Positions 53,651 through 60,827 of a DNA stretch of 64,000 bases are shown in pieces. Position 1 is the first letter of the stretch. Every line of letters begins with the position of its first letter. The translations under genes were made by a program, and so were the position numbers. The DNA comes from Burkholderia cepacia (lineage in GTDB: Bacteria; Pseudomonadota; Gammaproteobacteria; Burkholderiales; Burkholderiaceae). A model generated the notes under the pieces. It was not told where the DNA came from and searched no databases. It worked only from the letters and a program-made list of their open reading frames with translations. Location: NCBI RefSeq assembly GCF_029962485.1, contig NZ_CP073638.1, positions 2,294,001-2,358,000 on the forward strand. The letters are read 5' to 3'.

Positions 53651-54063
53651 AACACGAGGTGCCGAAGCGCGAGGACGGCAAGGATCGCGCACAGCTCGAC
53701 GCCCGGCAGGCACGTGTGTGTGCGGCGCTTCGACTGCGCGGTGTGATGCAGCTGACGATCGTCACGATCGCGGTTGCGCAGGCGCTGGCGTTCGCGTTCG
53801 AAGGCCTGCTGGGCGCCGCCGGTTTCGCGCCGGACGCCGCGACGGTGCTGCTATTCCGCTTCGTGACATGCGCGCTCGTCAGCTTCTGGCTGCAAGCGGA
53901 TGCGTTACGCGCGTATCAATTCGCAGCGCAGCACGGGTTCGTCACGGTTCCCGGCGCGCATGGCGATCCGGTCGACGTTGCGCCGCAATGCCCGAAGCGC
54001 TGGCTCGTCGTGTTGAATCTTCAGCTCGAACCGCGATGGGTGAAGGGTGAACGGAACAAGTAG
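53647..54063 (+). CDS. Small membrane protein of unknown function
   Basis: A 138-residue protein with an N-terminal polar part (KHEVPKREDGKDRAQLDARQARV), one or two hydrophobic helices (VMQLTIVTIAVAQALAFAFEGLLGAAGF; ATVLLFRFVTCALVSFWL) and a polar tail ending LNLQLEPRWVKGERNK. It overlaps the GNAT gene by 4 bases (ATGA), so the two are translated together. Not recognised; possibly the partner or target of the acetyltransferase. Confidence 0.7.
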   Translation: MKHEVPKREDGKDRAQLDARQARVCAALRLRGVMQLTIVTIAVAQALAFAFEGLLGAAGFAPDAATVLLFRFVTCALVSFWLQADALRAYQFAAQHGFVTVPGAHGDPVDVAPQCPKRWLVVLNLQLEPRWVKGERNK

Positions 54064-54458
54064 CGATCCGCGCACCGTTGGACGCCATGCTCAATGCGTA
54101 TGAGTGAGTCGCGACGCGGTTCGCGGGCTCACGGTTGATGTCGCGATTCAATTCGGTGTCGCGTGCGGTGCGTCGCGAACGATCGCCCGGCCGGCGAAGC
54201 AGGGAAGCGTATGGGAACGGGGAGAGCAGGCGCCGAACGGCGTGGAGGGGCAAAGCGAAGCAGAAGCTGACAGGTGAAGCGAACGTGCGATTGCAAGTCA
54301 CCGATGTGTGATCGCGGCGTGATTCACGCATGCGAACACAGCTCCCGAATAATCTCACCTCAAGCGTCGAATCACGCGCATCGATGTTGACGATGCGCGT
54401 GCAAACGAAAGCGGGGCAGGCGGCAAACGCGCCGCACTACCCCGTCTCGACACTCGAC
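54064..54458. other. Intergenic region with satellite locus 4
   Basis: 395 bases between the membrane-protein gene and tdh with no supported gene. Its one notable element is the iteron-like site at 54343-54359. Confidence 0.5.
54343..54359 (-). repeat. Iteron-like site (satellite locus 4)
   Basis: TCCCGAATAATCTCACC is GGTGAG-N6-CGGGA on the minus strand, 14 of 17 matches to the origin iteron. The flanks are also shared: AGCTCCCGAA before and CTCACCTCAAGCGTC after are the same at satellite locus 5 (59183-59210). Confidence 0.65.
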
Positions 54459-55487
54459 TCAGGCCGTCCAGTCGAGAATCACCTTGCCGCTTTCGCCGGA
54501 CAGCATCGCGGCGAAGCCTTGCTCGAAATCGTCGGCCGCGAAGCGATGCGTGATGATCGGCGACAGGTCGAGGCCGCTCTGCAGCATCGCGACCATCTTG
54601 TACCAGGTCTCGAACATCTCGCGACCGTAGATGCCCTTGATCTCGAGCCCCTTGAAGATCACCTGGTTCCAGTCGATCGCCGTCTGCGCGGGCGGGATGC
54701 CGAGCAGCGCGACCTTGCCGCCGTGGTTCATCGCCTCGAGCATGCTCGTGAACGCGCTCGGCACGCCCGACATCTCGAGACCGACGTCGAAACCTTCGGT
54801 CATGTGCAGGTCGGCCATCACGTCGCGCAGCGATTCGCGTGCGACGTTGACCGCACGCGTCGCGCCCATCTTGCGCGCGAGCTCGAGCCGGTAGTCATTG
54901 ATGTCGGTGATCACGACGTTGCGCGCGCCGACGTGCTTCGCGATCGCGACGGCCATGATGCCGATCGGGCCGGCGCCGGTGATCAGCACATCTTCGCCGA
55001 CGAGATTGAACGACAGCGCCGTGTGCGTCGCGTTGCCGAACGGATCGAAGATCGACGCGAGATCGTCGGAAATCTCCGGCGGAATCTTGAACGCGTTGAA
55101 CGCCGGAATCGCCAGATATTCGGCGAACGCGCCTTCGCGGTTCACGCCGACGCCGACCGTGTTGCGGCACAGATGCCGGCGCCCCGCGCGGCAGTTGCGG
55201 CAGAAGCCGCACGTGATGTGGCCTTCGCCGGACACGCGATCGCCGATCGCGAAGCCGCGCACTTCCTGCCCCATCTCGACGATCTCGCCGACGTATTCGT
55301 GACCGACGTGCATCGGCACGGGAATCGTCTTCTGCGCCCAGTCGTCCCACTTCCAGATATGGATGTCGGTGCCGCAGATCGCCGTACGGCGGATCTTGAT
55401 CAGCACGTCGTTGTGGCCGACTTCCGGACGCTTCACGCGCGTGAGCGTGAGGCCGGGGCCGCGTTCGAGCTTTGCCAGTGCTTTCAT
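54459..55487 (-). CDS. tdh: L-threonine 3-dehydrogenase
   Basis: A 342-residue zinc dehydrogenase: [45 protein letters not shown] (catalytic Cys38-type ligand in A-I-C-G-T-D), [15 protein letters not shown], structural zinc [15 protein letters not shown], and [22 protein letters not shown] for NAD. It oxidises threonine to 2-amino-3-ketobutyrate. It lies 13 bases after kbl on the same strand; both together convert threonine to glycine and acetyl-CoA. Length is the family norm. Confidence 0.97.
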   Translation of the reverse strand: MKALAKLERGPGLTLTRVKRPEVGHNDVLIKIRRTAICGTDIHIWKWDDWAQKTIPVPMHVGHEYVGEIVEMGQEVRGFAIGDRVSGEGHITCGFCRNCRAGRRHLCRNTVGVGVNREGAFAEYLAIPAFNAFKIPPEISDDLASIFDPFGNATHTALSFNLVGEDVLITGAGPIGIMAVAIAKHVGARNVVITDINDYRLELARKMGATRAVNVARESLRDVMADLHMTEGFDVGLEMSGVPSAFTSMLEAMNHGGKVALLGIPPAQTAIDWNQVIFKGLEIKGIYGREMFETWYKMVAMLQSGLDLSPIITHRFAADDFEQGFAAMLSGESGKVILDWTA

Positions 55488-55500
55488 GGTCGTGCCTCCG

Positions 55501-56700
55501 TCAGATGATGCCGAGCGACTTGCCGACGCGCACGAACGCGGCGACCGTCTGGTCGATCTGCTCGGGCGTATGCGCGGCGCTCATCTGCGTACGAATGCGC
55601 GCGCGGCCACGCGGCACGACCGGGAACGAGAAGCCGATCACGTAGACGCCTTCGCCGAGCAGCTTGTCGGCCATGTTCGTCGCGAGCTGCGCGTCGCCGA
55701 GCATCACCGGGATGATCGGATGCGCGCCGGGCACGAGCGTGAAACCGGCTTCGGTCATCTGCTGGCGGAAACGCGCGCCGTTCTCGCGCACGCGCTCGCG
55801 CAGCTTCGCGCCTTCGTCGCTGCCGAGCAGTTCCAGCACCTTCAGCGAGGCCGCGGCAATACTCGGCGTCAACGTGTTCGAGAAGAGATACGGGCGCGAG
55901 CGCTGGCGCAGCAGTTCGATCACCTCGCGACGCGCGGCGACATAGCCGCCCGATGCACCACCGAGCGCCTTGCCGAGCGTGCCCGTGATGATATCGACGC
56001 GGCCTTCGACGCCGCAGTGCTCGGGCGTGCCGCGGCCGTGCGTCCCGATGAAGCCGACCGCGTGCGAATCGTCGACCATCACGAGCGCACCGTAGCGATC
56101 GGCCAGATCGCAGATACCTTTCAGGTCGGCAATGATGCCGTCCATCGAGAACACGCCGTCGGTCGCGATCAGCTTGTGGCGCGCGCCCGCCGCATCGGCT
56201 TCCTTGAGCTTCGCCTCGAGGTCGGCCAGGTCGTTGTTCTTGTAGCGGAAGCGCTTCGCCTTGCAGAGACGAACGCCGTCGATGATGCTCGCGTGGTTCA
56301 ATTCGTCGCTGATGATCGCGTCGTTCTCGTCGAGCAGCGTCTCGAACAGCCCGCCGTTCGCGTCGAAGCAGCTCGAATAGAGGATGCTGTCCTCGGTGCC
56401 GAGAAACGCGGCCAGCGCGCTTTCCAGCTGCTTGTGGACGGTTTGCGTGCCGCAGATGAAACGGACCGATGCCATGCCGAAGCCGTCCTGGTCGAGGCCG
56501 GCCTTCGCCGCGTCGATCAGGCGCGGATCGTTCGCCAGACCCAGATAGTTGTTCGCGCAGAAATTGAGCACGCCGGCACCGCCGGCGAGCCGCACTGCAG
56601 CCGCCTGGGGACTCGCGATCTCGCGCTCGGTCTTGTAAAAACCGTCCGCGCGGATCTGGTCGAGCGTCCCGCGCACCTGGGCGAGAAAGGCATCACGCAT
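55501..56700 (-). CDS. kbl: 2-amino-3-ketobutyrate CoA ligase (glycine C-acetyltransferase)
   Basis: A 399-residue PLP enzyme of the alpha-oxoamine synthase group: [83 protein letters not shown] with the PLP Lys in T-L-G-K-A-L-G. It cleaves 2-amino-3-ketobutyrate with CoA to glycine and acetyl-CoA. AGGAG lies 7 bases before the ATG at 56700. It is first in the kbl-tdh operon and divergent from the XRE-cupin regulator at 56862. Confidence 0.97.
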   Translation of the reverse strand: MRDAFLAQVRGTLDQIRADGFYKTEREIASPQAAAVRLAGGAGVLNFCANNYLGLANDPRLIDAAKAGLDQDGFGMASVRFICGTQTVHKQLESALAAFLGTEDSILYSSCFDANGGLFETLLDENDAIISDELNHASIIDGVRLCKAKRFRYKNNDLADLEAKLKEADAAGARHKLIATDGVFSMDGIIADLKGICDLADRYGALVMVDDSHAVGFIGTHGRGTPEHCGVEGRVDIITGTLGKALGGASGGYVAARREVIELLRQRSRPYLFSNTLTPSIAAASLKVLELLGSDEGAKLRERVRENGARFRQQMTEAGFTLVPGAHPIIPVMLGDAQLATNMADKLLGEGVYVIGFSFPVVPRGRARIRTQMSAAHTPEQIDQTVAAFVRVGKSLGII

Positions 56701-56805
56701 CGCAAAGCTCCTGACAGGGTTTCGCATTCCGCAACGCGCCACTCGTGGCGGCGGCGCAACGGCCTGCTACTGTTATAGTCGGTCGTTCGGTTGACCGCAT
56801 TTATC

Positions 56806-56835
56806 CGATATTCCGAACTAGAATTCGAAATATCG
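56806..56835. promoter_or_regulatory. Inverted-repeat operator between kbl and the XRE-cupin gene
   Basis: CGATATTCCG (56806-56815) and CGAAATATCG (56826-56835) form a 10-bp inverted repeat with one mismatch around 10 bases that include GAATTC-type AT-rich sequence. It lies in the divergent gap, 27 bases before the regulator start. It probably binds the XRE-cupin protein. Confidence 0.65.
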
Positions 56836-56861
56836 AACAACTCTAAGCGAACGGAATCCAA

Positions 56862-57473
56862 ATGGCAAGTTCCTCCGGGTCGCGGCGCACGCCTGCCAGC
56901 GCCGCACCGCAGCCGCCGGCCGTCACGCCGCCGCGTGTCGGCGAGCAGATCCAGCGGCTGCGCAACGAGCGCAAGCTGACGCTCGACGACCTGTCGCGCG
57001 CGGCCGGCGTATCGAAATCGATGCTCTCCGAGATCGAACGCGACAAGGCCAACCCGACGATCGCCGTCGCGTGGCGCCTGACGAATGCGCTCGGCATCAC
57101 GCTCGACGAATTGTTCTCTCAGCCGAAGGCGCCCGAGACGATCCGGGTGGACGGCCCGCACGACATCCCCACGCTCGCCGGCCATGACGGCCGGTACCAG
57201 TTGCGCGTATGGGGCCCGATCGACCTCGCCGGCAAGTTCGAGTGGTACGAGCTGACGCTACCGGGCGGTGGCGCACTGGTATCGAACGCACACGAACCCG
57301 GCACGCGCGAGCACCTCACCGTGCTGCAAGGCGCGATGGAAATCGAGGCCGCGGCGGCCAGCCGACGCCTGAAGGTGGGCGACACCGCACGCTACCCCGC
57401 CGACGAGCCGCACGCGATCCGCAACCCCGGCAAGGCCGAGGCGCGGGCATTGCTGATCGTGATCCATCGCTGA
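56862..57473 (+). CDS. XRE-family regulator with cupin sensor domain
   Basis: A 203-residue regulator: residues ~30-90 are an HTH_3 domain (VGEQIQRLRNERKLTLDDLSRAAGVSKSMLSEIERDKANPTIAVAWRLTNALGI), residues ~120-200 a cupin (WYELTLPGGGALVSNAHEPGTREHLTVLQGAMEIE... DEPHAIRNPGKAEARALLIVIHR). Proteins of this plan often control amino-acid or polyamine catabolism. It is divergent from kbl-tdh, which is the probable target through the operator at 56806. Confidence 0.92.
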   Translation: MASSSGSRRTPASAAPQPPAVTPPRVGEQIQRLRNERKLTLDDLSRAAGVSKSMLSEIERDKANPTIAVAWRLTNALGITLDELFSQPKAPETIRVDGPHDIPTLAGHDGRYQLRVWGPIDLAGKFEWYELTLPGGGALVSNAHEPGTREHLTVLQGAMEIEAAAASRRLKVGDTARYPADEPHAIRNPGKAEARALLIVIHR

Positions 57474-57512
57474 CGGCGCGGATAGTCGGCCAAAAGGTCA
57501 ATCGCAGGCCAG

Positions 57513-57542
57513 TTGCGGAAAATACTGTATGTTTGTACAGTA
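57513..57542 (+). promoter_or_regulatory. SOS promoter with LexA box
   Basis: TTGCGG (57513-57518) and TACAGT (57536-57541) are spaced by exactly 17 bases. TACTGTATGTTTGTACAGTA (57523-57542) overlaps the spacer and -10 and matches the E. coli LexA consensus, with CTGT-N8-ACAG in exact register. A gene starts 73 bases downstream. LexA binding here should repress it until DNA damage. Confidence 0.88.
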
Positions 57543-57614
57543 TACGGACATTCCGCCATGCACGGGCCGGAGCCGGCGCACCGAGGCGCCCGCCCCGGTC
57601 GACAGGAGCCTGCA

Positions 57615-57992
57615 ATGACAGAAGAACAAGATTTGGCCGCGCTCAGCTTCAAGGCTGCCGCGCACGATCTCGAGTTGATCGTCCGGCATATCGCCGGGCG
57701 CTATATCCACCAGCGCGTGCCGCTGACGTGGCGCCTGCTGCACGCGATCGAGGCCGAGGCGCTCGCCGACCTCGGCTTTGCCAGCCGGCACGAAGCCGGC
57801 ATGCGTCAACTGTTCGAACGACCGTCGGACATGACCTTTCCCGAAACGGACGATCCGATCGACTTCGGGCGCTCGAACGCGCTGCCCGCCGTCTTTTCGT
57901 TCGCGGTGCTCGCGTATGAAGCTGCGGCCACGTCGCAGGACGCGGCGCCTCGCGAGCGCGCTCACCGTCAGTCCAAGGCCTGGGGCGACTGA
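57615..57992 (+). CDS. SOS-controlled small protein of unknown function
   Basis: A 125-residue soluble, mainly helical protein: MTEEQDLAALSFKAAAHDLELIVRHIAGRYI, then VPLTWRLLHAIEAEALADLGF, FERPSDMTFPETDDPIDFG and a helix AVFSFAVLAYEAAATS. There is no signal peptide or known domain. The ATG at 57615 has AGGAG 6 bases upstream. It lies directly behind the LexA box and upstream, on the same strand, of the recombinase-like gene at 58095. Its place among replicon-control genes suggests a damage-linked role in the second chromosome, but no function can be assigned. Confidence 0.75.
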   Translation: MTEEQDLAALSFKAAAHDLELIVRHIAGRYIHQRVPLTWRLLHAIEAEALADLGFASRHEAGMRQLFERPSDMTFPETDDPIDFGRSNALPAVFSFAVLAYEAAATSQDAAPRERAHRQSKAWGD

Positions 57993-58094
57993 GGGCCAAG
58001 CCCCGGCTGCAGCGCACGGCGGCCGGTCCAGTCTCTTGCTGCCCGACAGGTTGCGGAAAGGGCTACCATATACGCAACTAACGGAATAAACACC

Positions 58095-59114
58095 ATGTCC
58101 CTTCCCGCCTCTCCCGACACCGCTGCACGCCCGGAAGAAAAGGATCTGTTCGACCGCGGCGCATCCGACTGGATCGTCTCGCCCGAAACCGCGTTCGACG
58201 CCTGGCTTGCAATGCAGGACTATCGCCGCTCGTCGGCCGACGTCTATCGCGCGCAATGGGGCGCTTTTCTCACCTGGATGCGTGCGCACCAGAAGAATCT
58301 GGCAACCGTCGACACGGCCACCATCGCAAACTTCGTCGGCGAGTTGTCGATCCGAAAAACGCAGCGCATGCGTTATCTACGACTGATCGAGCGGGTGCTC
58401 GATCACATCCGGCGCACCGAATATGCATCGACCAACCCGGCCCGTTTCATTGCTCAGGATGGCGAAGCGAACTGGCGCAAGGCACGCGACAACGAGCCGA
58501 CCGGTTTCCTCACGCCGGCCGAGCGCGCGACATTGCTCGCCTATCTGTTTTCACCGATCGGCGTATCGGGCTCCGCTTACTGGAAAGAGCGGCGCGACCG
58601 CGCGCTCGTCGCTGCGTTTCTCGGTGCCGGCATCAAGACCGGCGAAGCGCGGGCACTAACGATTAGTTGCATCAATACGAGCGCCACGTCGCTGCAGATC
58701 GAGTCGACGCATCCGGATTACGCGCGCGAAACCCATCTGGCCTCGTTTGCGATCGCGCTGCTCGAAGCATGGCTGAACGAGCGCAAGCGCCAGGAGATTC
58801 CGGGAGAACTCGTGTTCCCCGCATCGCATGCCGGACGGCCGATGCACAAGGCGACGATGCTGCGCGCGATCGACGCGATCGTCGAATCGGCCGGGCTCAC
58901 GTCATCGCGCACCGCACGTGCCAGCCCGCAAACGCTGCGCAATACCTACGCGGCCGAGCTGTTCGAGCACGATGTGCCGCCCGAGCGCGTCGGCAAATGG
59001 CTGGGCTTCATGCGTCCGATCTCGTCGAACCGCCTGCATCGCGCATGGAAAAACTGGCGCGACGGTTTGGCCGACCACAACGGTGACGCAACCGACAGCG
59101 ACGACACTCACTGA
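58095..59114 (+). CDS. Tyrosine-recombinase-like protein lacking catalytic residues
   Basis: A 339-residue protein with the tyrosine recombinase layout: a SAM-like N-terminal domain (FDAWLAMQDYRRSSADVYRAQWGAFLTWMRAH, residues ~34-65) and a C-terminal catalytic-type domain. Against the XerD pattern, box I Arg is Lys181 (GAGIKTGEARAL), box II His is Gln279 with Arg282 kept (SPQTLRNTYAAELF), the H/W position is Phe305 (KWLGFMRP) and the nucleophile Tyr is Leu314 (SNRLHRAW). It should not cut DNA, so DNA binding is its likely function. It lies 102 bases after the SOS gene and 70 bases before the end of satellite locus 5. Confidence 0.85.
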   Translation: MSLPASPDTAARPEEKDLFDRGASDWIVSPETAFDAWLAMQDYRRSSADVYRAQWGAFLTWMRAHQKNLATVDTATIANFVGELSIRKTQRMRYLRLIERVLDHIRRTEYASTNPARFIAQDGEANWRKARDNEPTGFLTPAERATLLAYLFSPIGVSGSAYWKERRDRALVAAFLGAGIKTGEARALTISCINTSATSLQIESTHPDYARETHLASFAIALLEAWLNERKRQEIPGELVFPASHAGRPMHKATMLRAIDAIVESAGLTSSRTARASPQTLRNTYAAELFEHDVPPERVGKWLGFMRPISSNRLHRAWKNWRDGLADHNGDATDSDDTH

Positions 59115-59184
59115 TCGGGAAACGGCTGCTCACGCACATGATCCGTGAGCAGCCTTGCGTGGCGCAGCCTCACCGTTTCACAGC

Positions 59185-59225
59185 TCCCGAAAAACCTCAC
59201 CTCAAGCGTCCCGGATCGTCTCACC
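59185..59225 (-). repeat. Pair of iteron-like sites (satellite locus 5)
   Basis: TCCCGAAAAACCTCACC (59185-59201) has 16 of 17 matches to the origin iteron and is the best satellite copy. TCCCGGATCGTCTCACC (59209-59225) has 13 of 17 but keeps CTCACC and CCCG in the same register. Both are on the minus strand and 24 bases apart, in the gap between the recombinase-like gene and kfrA. Confidence 0.78.
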
Positions 59226-59250
59226 TGTGCAGGTGCTGCCGATCTTCGGG

Positions 59251-60450
59251 TCAGGAATGCGCAAAGCGCGCGACGGCTTCGAACCGGGACGGCCATGTGC
59301 CCGAAGCGTGTTCACATTCCGGGCACGCCACTTCAAACCCCTCTTCACCGTGTGACAGCTCCGGCTCCCCGTCGCAATGCGGGCACTGGGTGGGCACTGG
59401 AATGTCGTGATCCAGCGCGGTGCCAATCGCGGAAAACGCTTCCGCATCCAGTTGCCCGGCATCGGCCAGGCGCCGGATCAGCGCGGAGACTTCCGGATTC
59501 ATCCCTTGGCTCGCGCGGAGCGAGCTTACGTCGCGTGTCGCGCGCTCCAGCTCTTCGCCCTGGGTGCGCAACTGTTCTTCGAGCCGATCCGCGCGCGCCT
59601 TGGCCGAACTCAATTGCTGCAGGAAATCGAACTCCTTGCGCTGAACGTCCCGCAAACCGCTCTGGTAGGTCGATGCCATGCTGCGCAACGAGTCCAGCTC
59701 GACCAGCATCGGTTTGACGCGACGCTCGGCTTCGGCCACGGCGTCCTTGATTTGCTGCGCATAGTGCTCGGTGCGCTGCTGCAATTCGGCTTGCAATGCA
59801 TCGATCCGGTCGCGCAGCGCTGCGTTTTGCGCCTGCTCGGTGTCGATGCGGGCCGCTGCCGCGGCCAGTTCTTTCTCCAATCGCGCGACTGTGGTGAGTA
59901 ACGTCGCTTCGCTTGCCGAACCGTGCGTCGATTGCGACGCGAGTTGAACCTCGAGTTCGGTCACTCTGGCCTGCAACTGCTCGTTTCGGGTTTCGCCGCG
60001 GGCGAGCGCCCCTTCGAGCGTCTCCTGGCGGACGGTTGCGTCGCGCAACCGCTGTTCTGCGTCGGCCACGCCGGCGCGAACCTGTTCGCGATCGCCATCG
60101 AGACTGTCGCGGGCTGCTTTTAGCGCTTCTTCATAGAGTGCCCCGAGCAATGCACCGGCTTTTTCCTCGACGGCCTTCGGAATGGCTGCACCGTCGAGCC
60201 GGATCTTGGACGCGGAACGGATGCGCTCCCAGAAATGGTCGATGTCTTTCGGAATGTCGCTGGCGCTGCCGGTCTGGGTGAGATCGCGGACGTTGGCGGC
60301 CGACGGCCGGATGCCGAGATCGAAGAACAAACGCTTGCATGCATGCAGCGACAATTCCTGACGGCGCGCACCGCTGGCGCGCAGCGATTCCAGTTCGTCT
60401 CGAATGACTTGGCGTATTTCGTCCAGGGTCATGACCGTGCTCACAGACAT
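59251..60450 (-). CDS. kfrA: KfrA-type coiled-coil DNA-binding protein
   Basis: A 399-residue protein: residues ~7-115 form a KfrA_N DNA-binding region (TLDEIRQVIRDELESLRASGARRQELSLHACKRLFFDLGIRPSAANVRDLTQ), then ~200 residues of coiled coil (AARDSLDGDREQVRAGVADAEQRLRDATVRQETLEG to LQQRTEHYAQQIKDAVAEAERR), and a C-terminal zinc-ribbon-like CPHC...CPEC. KfrA proteins aid plasmid segregation and repress their own genes. The ATG at 60450 (MSVSTVMTLD) is used; an ATG six codons later is possible. It flanks the origin opposite repB. A palindrome in its promoter is the likely operator. Confidence 0.88.
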   Translation of the reverse strand: MSVSTVMTLDEIRQVIRDELESLRASGARRQELSLHACKRLFFDLGIRPSAANVRDLTQTGSASDIPKDIDHFWERIRSASKIRLDGAAIPKAVEEKAGALLGALYEEALKAARDSLDGDREQVRAGVADAEQRLRDATVRQETLEGALARGETRNEQLQARVTELEVQLASQSTHGSASEATLLTTVARLEKELAAAAARIDTEQAQNAALRDRIDALQAELQQRTEHYAQQIKDAVAEAERRVKPMLVELDSLRSMASTYQSGLRDVQRKEFDFLQQLSSAKARADRLEEQLRTQGEELERATRDVSSLRASQGMNPEVSALIRRLADAGQLDAEAFSAIGTALDHDIPVPTQCPHCDGEPELSHGEEGFEVACPECEHASGTWPSRFEAVARFAHS

Positions 60451-60470
60451 TGAAATGTGGCAATCATAAC

Positions 60471-60484
60471 GAAATACGTATTTC
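60471..60484. promoter_or_regulatory. Palindrome in the kfrA promoter
   Basis: GAAATACGTATTTC is a perfect 14-bp palindrome 21 bases upstream of the kfrA start, in AT-rich sequence (CAATCATAACGAAATACG). It is the likely KfrA autorepression site. Confidence 0.65.
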
Positions 60485-60709
60485 TTGATACTAATTTTGT
60501 GCAGGCGTGGTGAATTTGCGTCGCTTCGCACAGAAATCGGGTCTGTGAGCCGATCTGGTCGACTGTGCTCAAGGATTCCGTGAAACAAAGCGAAGAAGAT
60601 CAGCCAAGTCCTTGTTACACAAGCATTTTCCTGCAGACCCCGAATTTCGGCATTTGTTTCACATGACAGCGGATCCGATTGCCTGTGGGTGTTCAGGGGT
60701 TGGGGTGTC

Positions 60710-60718
60710 TGTGGAAAA
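60710..60718 (-). promoter_or_regulatory. DnaA box
   Basis: TGTGGAAAA on the plus strand is TTTTCCACA on the minus strand, matching TTWTNCACA. It is located at the left edge of the AT-rich segment of the origin. Confidence 0.65.
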
Positions 60719-60731
60719 CTCGTCAGCCGAT

Positions 60732-60792
60732 GTCTTGAGAGTATTAGAAGTAAACACCCTTGAACCCTTAGTTAAAAACGTTAACGCCACGG
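60732..60792. other. AT-rich segment, candidate unwinding element
   Basis: Sixty bases with the lowest GC in the origin (GTATTAGAAGTAAACACCC, TTAGTTAAAAACGTTAACG) immediately left of the first iteron and right of the DnaA box. This position suits a DNA unwinding element. Confidence 0.55.
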
Positions 60793-60827
60793 CACAGCCT
60801 TATGCAACAAGGCTTTCCGGCCGACAA

